Shown here: positions 9,081-18,080 of the stretch, one piece after another
Numbering within the stretch: position 1 is the first letter of the stretch
Layout: every line of letters begins with the position of its first letter
NCBI GenBank assembly: GCA_030425285.1
Contig: JAUIAY010000001.1
Location: 62,001 to 126,000 of the forward strand
Direction: 5' to 3'
DNA length: 64,000 nt
Source of the DNA: Bacteroidia bacterium
Lineage (GTDB): Bacteria; Bacteroidota; Bacteroidia; Flavobacteriales; Flavobacteriaceae
Notes under the pieces: model-generated
The model's input: the letters and a program-made list of their open reading frames with translations, nothing else
What the model was told of the DNA's origin: nothing
Database searches by the model: none
Position numbers and translations under genes: made by a program

Positions 9081-11222
9081 CTAATCCTTGATCGTAGCCA
9101 CTTTCTTTATGGAATAAGATGATTTTAAATCCTCTAACACATGAAGAGCCTCTTCAACATACACATCTTTACTTAAGCTTTCATGCCAACGAACACGCTT
9201 TTCTTTTAGAACCGTATCTTTTTCAAAAAGCTTCAACTCATAAGGCAAGGATTCGAACGTCAGATTGGTTTGGTAATTCGAAATTTCATCAAATTGCTTG
9301 GCCTCTTCTTCATTTAAATCCAATTTAGCTTTATATTTTTCGTAGTTTAATGAATATTGCTTTTCATCCATTCGCGCCTTAACCCATTTGGCATTTTCCT
9401 CGATGAGCTTCAATTGCTCGTTGTTACTCATTCTTTCATTGCTTTTTTTAATGGTTGTATCATAATCAAAATACCCATCCCAAAACGAAAATTCAGCGGC
9501 ATCGATTTCATCCCAACTCAACGGATTTTCCTGATCTTTTTCACCAATATCAATGAAACTATATCTATCTGGAACAACCACATCACTCTTAACACCTTCC
9601 AATTGAACCGAACCACCATTAATTCTGTAATATTTTTGTCTAGTTACCTTAAGCGCTCCTAAATCACCATCCTTATTATTTCTTATCATACGATTTAAAT
9701 CAAAGAAAGACTGGACAGTGCCTTTACCGTACGTTTGCTTACTTCCAATAATGATAGCACGCTTATAATCTTGCATAGCCGCAGCCAATATCTCAGATGC
9801 TGATGCTGAAAATTCATTTACTAAAATAACCAAAGGACCATCCCAAGTAATAGATTTATCAGTATCTTTTAAAACTTCTTTAGGCTCGTCGGTTGATCGC
9901 ACCTGAACTACAGGCCCTTGCTCGATAAACAGCCCTGCCATTTCAACTACTGTAGTCAATGAACCTCCTCCATTTCCACGCAAATCCAATACCAAGCCTT
10001 CCATGCCTTGATCTTTAAGACGTTCTATTTCTCTCTTAACGTCTGCGGCAGCATTCAATTTGTCGTAATGCTCAAAATCGGCATAAAATTTTGGAAGATT
10101 AATAATACCATAACGCTTGTCGTTTTTAGTGACCATAGACGTTTTGGCGTGGGTTTCTTCTAATTCAACAATATCTCTTGTAATCTTGATTTCTTCTATA
10201 GTTCCATCAACCTTTTTCACCGTCAAGTAAACATTGGTTCCTTTAGGCCCCTTAATGAGTTTAATGGCATCGTCAATGCGCATTCCAACAATACTCACAG
10301 GCTCTTCTTCATTCTCCTGCTTAACTTTTAATATAATATCACCTACTTCCAATTCCTTTCCTCGCCATGCTGGCCCACCAGAAATAAGTTCAACTATCTT
10401 AATATTGTCCATACGCTTTTGAAGCCTTGCGCCAATTCCTTCCAATTGTCCTGAAATTCCTTGGTTAAATACCTCTTTGTCTTCAGGTGCAAAATAGGTT
10501 GTATGCGGATCGAATTCTTGAGTAATGGCATTGATATAAACCACAAACCAATCCTTTCGTTCCATATCATCTATATAATCATTGTAATAGATATCTATTG
10601 TCTTTAAGGTTTCCTTTCGAGACTCAACCTCAATTTCAGTCATTGTTTTTGTTTCAACCTCTTCACCTTCCTTTGCATTTTTTTCTGCAGTCTCTTGGGC
10701 ATAGACTAAATCGTCATAATTAGCCAAATTTGTATACTTGAGACGTTGTCTCCAACGCTCGGTCATTTCCTTTTTATTGCTTACAAATTCCAAGGACTCA
10801 TAATCTGAATTAAACGTTTCGTCCATGGTGTAATCAAATGGCTTGGACAAAACATCCCTGTAAATTACTTTCGCCTCTTCAATTCGCTGCATAAGTCTTT
10901 CATGTGTCAAATTGAAAAATGAAATATCCAAAGCCTTGATTTGATCATCAATTTCGGTTTTGTATTTTTCAAACTCCTTGATGTCCGATTGATAGAAATA
11001 TTGCTTCAAAGGATCTAGTTGGTCCAAATAATCTGCATAAACTTCAGCAGAAAAAGCATCGTTCATATCCTTTGGGTCAAAATGACCTCTTTCTAAAACA
11101 TAGGTTATAACCTGTATTAAAAGCTTGTCTTTATTAGGATCACTAAATGTTTTTGTAGTAAAGCTGCATGATGCAAATGCCAACAGCAGCATTAGTATCA
11201 AAATGTTATAATTCCTTTTCAT
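9081..11222 (-). CDS. prc: Tail-specific C-terminal processing protease Prc (lipoprotein)
   Basis: Periplasmic S41 serine protease that trims C termini and helps control peptidoglycan hydrolases and lipoproteins. The start was set at 11222 because MKRNYN followed by a hydrophobic run and the lipobox FASC gives a clean lipoprotein signal; the upstream ATG at 11243 would spoil it. The order is an N-terminal helical domain (about 35-240), a PDZ domain (about 240-330), then the S41 core with GNGGGSL, NEFSASASEI (catalytic Ser) and the general-base Lys in YGKGTVQ. A C-terminal DUF3340-like region follows. About 713 residues is normal for Bacteroidota Prc. Confidence 0.94.
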   Translation of the reverse strand: MKRNYNILILMLLLAFASCSFTTKTFSDPNKDKLLIQVITYVLERGHFDPKDMNDAFSAEVYADYLDQLDPLKQYFYQSDIKEFEKYKTEIDDQIKALDISFFNLTHERLMQRIEEAKVIYRDVLSKPFDYTMDETFNSDYESLEFVSNKKEMTERWRQRLKYTNLANYDDLVYAQETAEKNAKEGEEVETKTMTEIEVESRKETLKTIDIYYNDYIDDMERKDWFVVYINAITQEFDPHTTYFAPEDKEVFNQGISGQLEGIGARLQKRMDNIKIVELISGGPAWRGKELEVGDIILKVKQENEEEPVSIVGMRIDDAIKLIKGPKGTNVYLTVKKVDGTIEEIKITRDIVELEETHAKTSMVTKNDKRYGIINLPKFYADFEHYDKLNAAADVKREIERLKDQGMEGLVLDLRGNGGGSLTTVVEMAGLFIEQGPVVQVRSTDEPKEVLKDTDKSITWDGPLVILVNEFSASASEILAAAMQDYKRAIIIGSKQTYGKGTVQSFFDLNRMIRNNKDGDLGALKVTRQKYYRINGGSVQLEGVKSDVVVPDRYSFIDIGEKDQENPLSWDEIDAAEFSFWDGYFDYDTTIKKSNERMSNNEQLKLIEENAKWVKARMDEKQYSLNYEKYKAKLDLNEEEAKQFDEISNYQTNLTFESLPYELKLFEKDTVLKEKRVRWHESLSKDVYVEEALHVLEDLKSSYSIKKVATIKD

Positions 11223-11376
11223 AATTCTTAAAATAAACATCATATATTTTCTACTAAATTAAAGAAAAAACTATGCCAATATAATCAAATGGTACTAATT
11301 TTTTGTTAAACGCCAAATATTATACAAAAGCATACGAATTTGTGTATTTTAGCATACGAACAAAAACCCAGAAATC

Positions 11377-12153
11377 ATGTCTAAAAAACCACTCATATTA
11401 GTTACAAATGATGATGGTATTTCAGCACCAGGAATTAGAACTCTAATTGAGGTTATGAAGGATTTGGGTGATGTAGTGGTTGTGGCGCCTGATAGCCCGC
11501 AAAGTGGCATGGGACATGCTATTACCATTAATTCAACCCTGCATTTGGAACGTGTGGTTATTGATTCTGGCAAGCAACCTGAATACAGTTGTTCAGGCAC
11601 TCCTGCCGATTGTGTTAAACTGGCCGTTAATGAAATTCTGGATCGAAGACCCGATTTATGCGTGTCTGGTATCAACCATGGTTCCAATTCATCTATAAAT
11701 GTCATTTACTCTGGAACTATGAGCGCAGCTCTTGAAGCTGGTATCGAAGGCATTCCCGCTATTGGTTTTTCATTGTTGAATTATAACTACAATGCCGATT
11801 TTAAGGCCTCAAAGCCTTTTGTTAAGCAAATTGTCAAAAATGTCTTAAAGAATGGCCTGCCAAAAGATGTTGTTTTAAATGTCAATATTCCCAACCTGAA
11901 AAGATCACAAATAAAAGGGGTTAAAATTTGCCGACAAGCACGCGCCAACTGGGAAGAAGAATTTGACAAACGAAAAACACCTCAAGGAAAAGATTATTAT
12001 TGGCTCACCGGAAAATTTGTTAATTTAGACAAAGGCGAAGACACCGATGAGTGGGCGTTGGAAAACGGTTATGTTTCGGTTGTACCGGTTCAATTTGATT
12101 TAACGGCACACCATTGTATTCAACAATTAAACACTTGGAATTTCAATGATTAA
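11377..12153 (+). CDS. surE: 5'/3'-nucleotidase SurE
   Basis: Metal-dependent survival-protein E nucleotidase that dephosphorylates nucleoside monophosphates in the cytoplasm. The 258 residues begin with LVTNDDGISAPG, in which NDD (about 11-13) coordinates the divalent metal. SGMGHAIT, the SGINHG loop near 96-101 and an asparagine further on match the family. It leads a tight group with a small membrane protein and lpxB. It is divergent from prc across a 130-bp gap that contains a 10-bp direct repeat around a -7-like box. Confidence 0.95.
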   Translation: MSKKPLILVTNDDGISAPGIRTLIEVMKDLGDVVVVAPDSPQSGMGHAITINSTLHLERVVIDSGKQPEYSCSGTPADCVKLAVNEILDRRPDLCVSGINHGSNSSINVIYSGTMSAALEAGIEGIPAIGFSLLNYNYNADFKASKPFVKQIVKNVLKNGLPKDVVLNVNIPNLKRSQIKGVKICRQARANWEEEFDKRKTPQGKDYYWLTGKFVNLDKGEDTDEWALENGYVSVVPVQFDLTAHHCIQQLNTWNFND

Positions 12154-12430
12154 ACAAGAAGTTATTAAAGGGTTATTAGTAGGTTTTATAGCCAATATCA
12201 TTGGTCTTTATCTTGCCACTTTGATATTGGGAAATGGAGAAGGTTTTGTTCAAGTTTTAAAATCGGCTTCTTCGGAAGGGTTTTTAGGAAAACTGATAAG
12301 TTTAGGCGCCATTTTAAACCTAATTGCCTTCTTTGTTTTTATCAAGAAGAAGCAGGACTATCGAGCTAGGGGTGTTTTACTAGCCACTATTTTCGTTGCC
12401 GTTTTCACCTTTGTTTTTAAATTTATGTAA
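12146..12430 (+). CDS. Small membrane protein of unknown function
   Basis: A 94-residue protein with three predicted membrane segments (about 7-27, 47-67 and 73-93) and short basic loops. It overlaps surE by 8 bp and ends immediately before lpxB, so it belongs to the surE-lpxB transcription unit. I know of no assigned function. Its position next to the lipid A enzyme LpxB suggests an envelope role, which is inference only. Confidence 0.75.
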   Translation: MIKQEVIKGLLVGFIANIIGLYLATLILGNGEGFVQVLKSASSEGFLGKLISLGAILNLIAFFVFIKKKQDYRARGVLLATIFVAVFTFVFKFM

Positions 12431-12439
12431 TTGCTTTAT

Positions 12440-13558
12440 ATGAAATATTACATTATAGCTGGAGAGGCATCAGGCGATTTACACGGTTCCAATTTAATGA
12501 AGGCATTACTCAAGGAAGATGTTGATGCTCAATTTAGATTTTGGGGTGGTGATTTAATGCAGGAGGTTTCCAACAATTTAGTAAAGCATTACAAAGATTT
12601 AGCATTCATGGGCTTCATTGAAGTCATCATGAATCTTCGAACCATTACGCGCAACTTGAAATTCTGCAAAAAAGATATCGAGGAATATAATCCAGATGTT
12701 ATCATCTTTATTGATTATCCAGGTTTTAATATGCGAATAGCCAAATGGGCGAAACAAAAAGGTTTCAAAACCCATTATTACATCTCTCCACAGATTTGGG
12801 CCTGGAAAGAAAACCGCATCAAAGCTATAAAGCGTGATGTAGAAGAAATGTATGTTATCCTGCCTTTTGAAAAGGATTTTTACGAGAAGAAACACAACTA
12901 TCCTGTCCATTTTGTGGGTCATCCCCTGATTGACGCCATAGTGAATAGAACGCAGGTTGATGAATACACCTTTAGAGCCGATCATGAATTGAACGAAAAA
13001 CCCATTATTGCCTTACTTCCCGGAAGCAGAAAACAGGAAATCACTAAAATGCTCTCTGTTATGTTGACTATGGTCGATAATTATCCTAATTATCAATTTG
13101 TGATTGCTGGCGCACCAAGTCAGGATTATAGTTTTTATGAACAGTTCATTAAGAACACCAATGTACATTTTGTCTCAAACAGAACTTATGATTTATTGAG
13201 TGTGTCTTCGGCTGCATTAGTGACATCAGGAACTGCTACTTTAGAAACAGCCTTATTTAAAGTTCCTGAAGTAGTTTGTTATAAAGGCAGTTGGCTGTCC
13301 TACCAAATTGGAAAGCGTCTCGTAAAACATATTAAATACATATCACTGGTCAATTTAATCATGGATCAAGAAGTAGTTACTGAATTGATTCAGGATGATT
13401 TCAATCCAAACCGGTTAAAAACAGAATTAGATCGAATTTTAGACCCTTACGAACGCACAAAATTCTTTATGTCCTACTATGAGCTTGAGAAAAAATTAGG
13501 CGGTAAAGGCGCGAGTACCAAAACAGCAAAACTCATTTATGAAACCATTAGTCAATAG
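12440..13558 (+). CDS. lpxB: Lipid-A-disaccharide synthase LpxB
   Basis: GT19 glycosyltransferase that condenses UDP-2,3-diacylglucosamine with lipid X to form the lipid A disaccharide at the inner membrane. The start is the ATG at 12440, giving MKYYIIAGEASGDLHG, the standard LpxB N terminus. An in-frame TTG lies 9 bp upstream at 12431. FIDYPGFN, YYISPQIWAW, FVGHPL and LLPGSRKQEI are all family landmarks. The length of 372 residues is normal. The 3' end overlaps the convergent methyltransferase gene by 11 bp. Confidence 0.96.
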   Translation: MKYYIIAGEASGDLHGSNLMKALLKEDVDAQFRFWGGDLMQEVSNNLVKHYKDLAFMGFIEVIMNLRTITRNLKFCKKDIEEYNPDVIIFIDYPGFNMRIAKWAKQKGFKTHYYISPQIWAWKENRIKAIKRDVEEMYVILPFEKDFYEKKHNYPVHFVGHPLIDAIVNRTQVDEYTFRADHELNEKPIIALLPGSRKQEITKMLSVMLTMVDNYPNYQFVIAGAPSQDYSFYEQFIKNTNVHFVSNRTYDLLSVSSAALVTSGTATLETALFKVPEVVCYKGSWLSYQIGKRLVKHIKYISLVNLIMDQEVVTELIQDDFNPNRLKTELDRILDPYERTKFFMSYYELEKKLGGKGASTKTAKLIYETISQ

Positions 13559-14717
13559 TTTCAGCTTCATGGAATAGTAAATTGGTGTTAGCATCCATTT
13601 CAACACCATTTAAAATCTCTTTTATTTTACTTGCAATAGCATAACCCATTAAAGGTGGTACAGCGTTGCCTATTTGTTGATATTGACTCAAGCCTTTTTC
13701 CCAACTCATCTTGGTACGCATACCCTGAAAAACAAAATCATCTGGAAATGATTGTAATCTTGCACCTTCCCTAGCTGTAAAATTTCGATTTAGAAATGGA
13801 TGAATGAAATTACTTTGAAAAGATGCCGCAATGGTTGGCGCTGGCTTATCTGCATGCAAGCGTTGATTATTTTGAGAGAAAACGATTTTTGATTTTTCGG
13901 TTGGTCTTCCACGTTTTACGGCCGCGTGTTGTTGTGGAACATGCGCTAAAGATTGCCCTGCTTTTATGACTTTAAAACGCTCAATCAGACGCTTGGTATG
14001 GCGCATGGCGACATGGTTAAAAACCGAAGTTGCCGATTTTCGCATGAGCTCTTGATATGTGTTTTGAGGACTCTCCTGATAACTCATTTTCTCTTCACCT
14101 TCACAAGCTTCTATTTGAGGTAAATCTGAAATAGCTTCCCAAACAGTAATGGGTTTTGAATAGGCTTTAGAAGGAAATTCAGGCTTTATGTTCAAATCTT
14201 TTCTAATACCTAGCATAATGACGCGTTGCCTATTTTGTGGAACCCCATAATCTGAAGCCATCAATACCTTAAAATCTACTTGGTATCCCAAGCCAGCATT
14301 TTCAAACTCTTCTTTCATCAATTTAATGACCTTCCCTTTTTGCATCGATAACAACCCACGTACATTTTCCATAACAAACGCTTTGGGTTGCAAATCGGTA
14401 ACAACTCTTACAAACTCATAGAATAATTCATTTCTGGGATCGTCCTTGACCTTGTTTCTGTTTTTATTGGCCAATGAAAACCCTTGGCAAGGTGGCCCAC
14501 CAATGACTACATCAACAGAATCATCTATTTGACTTTTTATCTGCTTCGTAGTGATTGTTCGCAAATCACCTTTTACAAAGGGAACATCAGGAAAATTATA
14601 AGTATAGGTTTTTTCACAGTTTTCATCCAAATCACTGGCAAAAAGGGTTTTACAATCTGCCCATTTAAAGCCTAACGCCAAACCACCACAACCAGAAAAC
14701 AAATCGATTACATTCAT
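13548..14717 (-). CDS. DNA (cytosine-5) methyltransferase, apparently orphan
   Basis: C5-cytosine DNA methyltransferase of 389 residues. Motif I is DLFSGCGGL at 5-13. Motif IV is GGPPCQGFS with the nucleophile Cys77. Motif VI is ENVRGLL, motif VIII is QNRQRVIMLG, and motif X is QIGNAVPP near the C terminus. All catalytic parts are present, so it should be active. The target-recognition region lies at about 215-300 and its specificity cannot be read. No restriction endonuclease or Vsr nuclease gene adjoins it. It stands against the direction of the surE-lpxB and C40-comEC genes on either side and has its own promoter. Confidence 0.93.
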   Translation of the reverse strand: MNVIDLFSGCGGLALGFKWADCKTLFASDLDENCEKTYTYNFPDVPFVKGDLRTITTKQIKSQIDDSVDVVIGGPPCQGFSLANKNRNKVKDDPRNELFYEFVRVVTDLQPKAFVMENVRGLLSMQKGKVIKLMKEEFENAGLGYQVDFKVLMASDYGVPQNRQRVIMLGIRKDLNIKPEFPSKAYSKPITVWEAISDLPQIEACEGEEKMSYQESPQNTYQELMRKSATSVFNHVAMRHTKRLIERFKVIKAGQSLAHVPQQHAAVKRGRPTEKSKIVFSQNNQRLHADKPAPTIAASFQSNFIHPFLNRNFTAREGARLQSFPDDFVFQGMRTKMSWEKGLSQYQQIGNAVPPLMGYAIASKIKEILNGVEMDANTNLLFHEAETID

Positions 14718-14739
14718 AGATCACTTCAATATTGAATGC

Positions 14740-14769
14740 TAAAAATAATAGAATTTGCATGGAAGACAA
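14740..14769 (-). promoter_or_regulatory. Promoter of the cytosine methyltransferase gene
   Basis: On the minus strand TTG (14769-14767) is followed after exactly 19 nt by TATTTTTA (14747-14740). This matches the Bacteroidota pattern TTG-N19-TAnnTTTG with one mismatch. The predicted start of transcription is near 14734, leaving a leader of about 17 nt. Confidence 0.6.
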
Positions 14770-14826
14770 ATCAAGTTTTTGAAAGGTTATTATTTTTTTA
14801 ATAACAAAATTGTTTATTTTCGAAGC

Positions 14827-15351
14827 ATGCAAAAAATAGCCCTGATACTTTGTTGCTTTTTGGTTCTTTCGTCTTGTAAATCGAAAAAGACAGCTAAATC
14901 TTCCGCCAGAAAATCGCATCAAACGGTTTCAACCTATGAAGGCAGGAGTTCAACTTCAGAATATAGTAGTAAAGCCAATGCCATTGTTGATTATGCCGAA
15001 ACCTTTCAAGGTGTCAAGTACAAATATGGCGGAACCACCAAGAAAGGTATAGATTGTTCAGGATTGGTCACCACGGCATTTAAAAAGGAAGCTATTAGCT
15101 TACCCAGAACCACATCACAACTAGCTGTTACAGGTGATTGGGTTGATGTAAAGGAAGTTCAAAAAGGTGACTTGCTCTTTTTCGCCACTAAAAAAAACAG
15201 CCGCAATGTTAACCATGTAGGCATCGTTACCGAAGCCAGACCAGGCTATGTCGCCTTTATTCACTCGACCACGAGTAAAGGTGTTATGACGTCACTTTTA
15301 TCAGAAAAATATTGGTATTTTGCCTTTGTACAGGCAAGACGCATCTTGTAA
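14827..15351 (+). CDS. NlpC/P60 (C40) family lipoprotein peptidase
   Basis: Secreted cell-wall cysteine peptidase, probably cutting peptide stems of peptidoglycan. The start was set at the ATG at 14827 because it gives a lipoprotein signal, MQKIALILCC then the lipobox LSSC at about 15-18. An open frame runs further upstream without signal-like character. The NlpC/P60 domain covers about 60-174, with the catalytic Cys in GIDCSGL, His in NHVGIV and a third polar residue in FIHST. About 174 residues. It is 22 bp ahead of comEC. Confidence 0.92.
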   Translation: MQKIALILCCFLVLSSCKSKKTAKSSARKSHQTVSTYEGRSSTSEYSSKANAIVDYAETFQGVKYKYGGTTKKGIDCSGLVTTAFKKEAISLPRTTSQLAVTGDWVDVKEVQKGDLLFFATKKNSRNVNHVGIVTEARPGYVAFIHSTTSKGVMTSLLSEKYWYFAFVQARRIL

Positions 15352-15360
15352 GAATTTTTT

Positions 15361-15383
15361 GTAACTTCCTGTTATGAAGTTAC
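15361..15383 (+). repeat. Perfect inverted repeat covering the comEC start codon
   Basis: GTAACTTC (15361-15368) and GAAGTTAC (15376-15383) form an 8-bp perfect stem around a 7-nt loop. The comEC ATG (15374-15376) lies at the junction of the loop and the 3' arm. As RNA the hairpin would hide the start of comEC. No T-tract follows, so it is not an intrinsic terminator. Confidence 0.6.
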
Positions 15384-17410
15384 TTGATTTCCCCATAGTA
15401 AAACTAACACTCTGCCTCATCACAGGCATTATTATTGGTTCGAAAACAAGTTTTACGGTTTCTGAAACACTTATTACTTCATGTTTGCTACTTTTAGCCA
15501 CTTTCGTTAGTTACTTTATTTCCAAAAACAAATTCAAAAAGACTATTTGGTTTGGTGCTCTGGCGTTTTTAACAACAATCTCTATAGGTGCTTTAATTAC
15601 AGAGCTTCACAATCAACAAAGTCATAAAAATCACTACTCCAATTATTATGATTATGACAACCTTAATGATTCCCGAATAATTCTGAAGATTAGAGAACAG
15701 CTAAAACCAACAACCTATCATGATCGGTATATAGCCAACATTATTCAAATAGATTCTGTATTGGTAAGCGGCAAAGTCCAACTGAATATCTCAAAAGATT
15801 CAACAAATTCTAAATTACCTGTTGACCATCAAATTGTGATTGTTTCTAAACTACAAGCCTTAAAACCGCCTTTGAGCCCTTTTCAATTTAATTATAAAGC
15901 TTATTTAGAAAACAAAAACATCTATGCACAAATAAATAGTGATTATAGCAGCTTAACAATTCTAAAAACTACTAACCCGAGTGTTCTTGGTTTTGCAAAC
16001 ACTGTCAGACAATCCATAATTGCTAAATTAGAAAACTACAGCTTTAAGCCTGACGAACTTGCAGTAATAAAGGCACTACTGCTAGGCTACCGACAAGACA
16101 TCAGTAAAAACCTTTATGAAGATTACGCCAATGCTGGCGCCATTCATATTTTGGCCATATCCGGTTTGCATATTGGAATCATCCTAATCATGTTAAACTT
16201 TTTATTAGGATTCTTAAAAAGGTATAAATATGGTTTATACGTAAAAACTGGTATCATACTGATTTTATTATGGAGTTTTGCCCTCATAGCCGGATTATCA
16301 CCTTCTGTTTTAAGAGCGACCACCATGTTCACGGCACTTGCTATTGGCATGAACCTCAAACGACCATACAACAGTATGAATACATTGGCAATTTCGGCTT
16401 TTGTACTTCTACTTATTAATCCATTTTTATTATTTGAGGTAGGTTTTCAATTGAGTTATTTAGCGGTCATTGGCATTGTAACTGTTTTTCCTATGCTGAA
16501 ACCTTTAGTAAGAAGGAAGTATAAAATTCCAAACAAAATATGGGAATTACTTGCCGTATCGTTTTCAGCTCAAATTGGTATTCTTCCGTTAAGTTTGTTT
16601 TACTTTCATCAATTTCCAGGTTTGTTCTTTATCTCGAATGTTTTGATCATTCCTTTTTTGGGACTTATTCTAGGCTTTGGTTTCTTCATTATCCTTTTAG
16701 CCTTGTTGAACACACCTCAAAATATCCTATTTGATATTTACGGTTATGTTATTCATGTCATGAATTCTCTTTTTAAATGGGTAGCTCACCAAGAAGCTTT
16801 CTTATTTAAAGATATTCCCATGAATTGGTTTTTAGCCATTGGAATGTATCTCATTATTTTATGTGCCATTAACTATTTTAAATCAAAAAGCTATAAACGT
16901 TTAATTGGCATACTACTATCCGTTTTAATCTTTCAAGCACTATTAGTTTACAACAAATGGCAAGTGACAACACATGATGAAATGGTCATATTTCATAAAA
17001 GCAGATATAGTTTGATAGGTTTCAAACATGGAAATCATTTGAATGTTTCCCATAATCTAGATAGCACATCCCTTCACAAAAACAATAGTATCTTAAGCTA
17101 TCAAGTTGGCAACTTTATAAAACAGACTGAATTTGACACCTTAAGGAATATCTATCAATTTAAGAACGAAAAGCTTTTAATTGTTGACAGTTTAGGTGTT
17201 TATCCTTCAAATATGAAGCCAGATTACATACTATTAAGAAACTCACCAAAAATCAATCTTAACCGATTGATCGATAGTTTGATACCTACTACTATAATTG
17301 CTGATGGTAGTAACTACAAATCCTATATCTACCGATGGAAGCAAACCTGCATAACAAGAAAACTCCCTTTTCACTATACTGGCGAAAAGGGAGCTTTTAT
17401 AATTGAATAA
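15374..17410 (+). CDS. comEC: ComEC/Rec2 family DNA-uptake channel
   Basis: Polytopic inner-membrane protein proposed to carry transforming single-stranded DNA into the cytoplasm. The 678 residues contain two or three N-terminal helices and a DUF4131-type soluble domain (about 100-215). The competence domain follows from about 225, with HILAISGLHIG and LRATTMFTAL, and then many helices to about 520. The C-terminal part is short and lacks the metallo-beta-lactamase HxHxDH motif of full-length ComEC, as in many Bacteroidota. It follows a C40 lipoprotein gene. Confidence 0.92.
   Translation: MKLLDFPIVKLTLCLITGIIIGSKTSFTVSETLITSCLLLLATFVSYFISKNKFKKTIWFGALAFLTTISIGALITELHNQQSHKNHYSNYYDYDNLNDSRIILKIREQLKPTTYHDRYIANIIQIDSVLVSGKVQLNISKDSTNSKLPVDHQIVIVSKLQALKPPLSPFQFNYKAYLENKNIYAQINSDYSSLTILKTTNPSVLGFANTVRQSIIAKLENYSFKPDELAVIKALLLGYRQDISKNLYEDYANAGAIHILAISGLHIGIILIMLNFLLGFLKRYKYGLYVKTGIILILLWSFALIAGLSPSVLRATTMFTALAIGMNLKRPYNSMNTLAISAFVLLLINPFLLFEVGFQLSYLAVIGIVTVFPMLKPLVRRKYKIPNKIWELLAVSFSAQIGILPLSLFYFHQFPGLFFISNVLIIPFLGLILGFGFFIILLALLNTPQNILFDIYGYVIHVMNSLFKWVAHQEAFLFKDIPMNWFLAIGMYLIILCAINYFKSKSYKRLIGILLSVLIFQALLVYNKWQVTTHDEMVIFHKSRYSLIGFKHGNHLNVSHNLDSTSLHKNNSILSYQVGNFIKQTEFDTLRNIYQFKNEKLLIVDSLGVYPSNMKPDYILLRNSPKINLNRLIDSLIPTTIIADGSNYKSYIYRWKQTCITRKLPFHYTGEKGAFIIE
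17361..17398 (+). terminator. Terminator inside the 3' end of comEC
   Basis: CTCCCTTTTC (17363-17372) pairs with GAAAAGGGAG (17384-17393) around an 11-nt loop, followed by CTTTTAT. The hairpin lies within the last codons of comEC, ahead of the convergent thioredoxin gene 8 bp downstream. Confidence 0.7.
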
Positions 17411-17418
17411 CTTATTTT

Positions 17419-17964
17419 CTACTCTGAAAATTCTGGCTTAAAAGCGTTATAATAAGCCGTAAAATCCTCTTGAGATTTAAAGCCTTTATGATCGTCGTTT
17501 TTAAACAACTTTAAATACAACTCTAATTGTTTTGGTGTTTTATACCCTACAACTGAAGTCAACCAAGTACCATCTTCTGCTAAAAAGATTATGGATGGGT
17601 AAGACCTAACTTGAAAGTGACGTGACAATTCATGTACGCTATTTCGTCTATTGGCTTTTGCTGGATCGTATTGTGGATTATCAAAAGTCTGGCCATTAAA
17701 GTTTATGGTATCATCACCTTCTGCATTGAACTTCACTGCATAATAGTTCTTGTTCACATAATCTACCACATCTTTATTGTGAAAAGTATTACGATCTAAC
17801 ATTTTACAAGGACCACACCAATTGGTATAAACATCCATCATTATTTTTTTAGGATTCTTTTTTTGAAGGGCAACAGCCTCTTCCAAAGACACCCAATTTA
17901 TTTCTTGTGCATGAACCTGAACTGCAAAAAACAATACGGTTGCTAATAGGAATACTCTTTTCAT
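17419..17964 (-). CDS. Exported thioredoxin-fold protein (DUF255/thioredoxin_7 type)
   Basis: Periplasmic thioredoxin-like protein of 181 residues. The ATG at 17964 is chosen because it gives a clean signal peptide (MKRVFLL... to VHAQ, cut near residue 19). The upstream ATG at 18009 adds 15 polar residues. The active site is WCGPC, followed by KMLDRNTF. The mature protein continues as one thioredoxin fold with a cis-Pro region in RSYPSIIF. It likely reduces or oxidises envelope thiols; the partner is unknown. It converges on comEC. Confidence 0.9.
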   Translation of the reverse strand: MKRVFLLATVLFFAVQVHAQEINWVSLEEAVALQKKNPKKIMMDVYTNWCGPCKMLDRNTFHNKDVVDYVNKNYYAVKFNAEGDDTINFNGQTFDNPQYDPAKANRRNSVHELSRHFQVRSYPSIIFLAEDGTWLTSVVGYKTPKQLELYLKLFKNDDHKGFKSQEDFTAYYNAFKPEFSE

Positions 17965-18028
17965 GTTTCTGTTTTTTTTAATTGTCGGATTATGAAAGGA
18001 AACTTTCAAAAACCGTTCCTAAAATATA

Positions 18029-18056
18029 AAAAACACGCCAAGAATGACGTGTTTTG
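18029..18056 (-). terminator. Intrinsic terminator after the POT transporter pair
   Basis: AAAACACG (18030-18037) and CGTGTTTT (18048-18055) form an 8-bp stem with a 10-nt loop. Read on the minus strand the stem is followed by a T-rich run, as expected for termination downstream of the gene ending at 18081. Confidence 0.75.
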
Positions 18057-18080
18057 AGGATATTTTAACGATTTTTTCGA

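Noticed and set aside
12599-12985. Long open frame antisense to lpxB, and similar long antisense frames opposite murE, prc, mvaA and others
   Set aside because: They lie wholly opposite genes with clear family motifs, show no motif or signal of their own, and are explained by codon bias of the sense gene.
13548-14717. Complete restriction-modification system
   Set aside because: Neither neighbour resembles an endonuclease, a Vsr nuclease or a controller protein.
15361-15383. GTAAC...GTTAC palindrome as a fourth Crp/Fnr operator
   Set aside because: Spacing between half-sites is 13 nt rather than 4, and it overlaps a start codon with no -7 box at the required distance.
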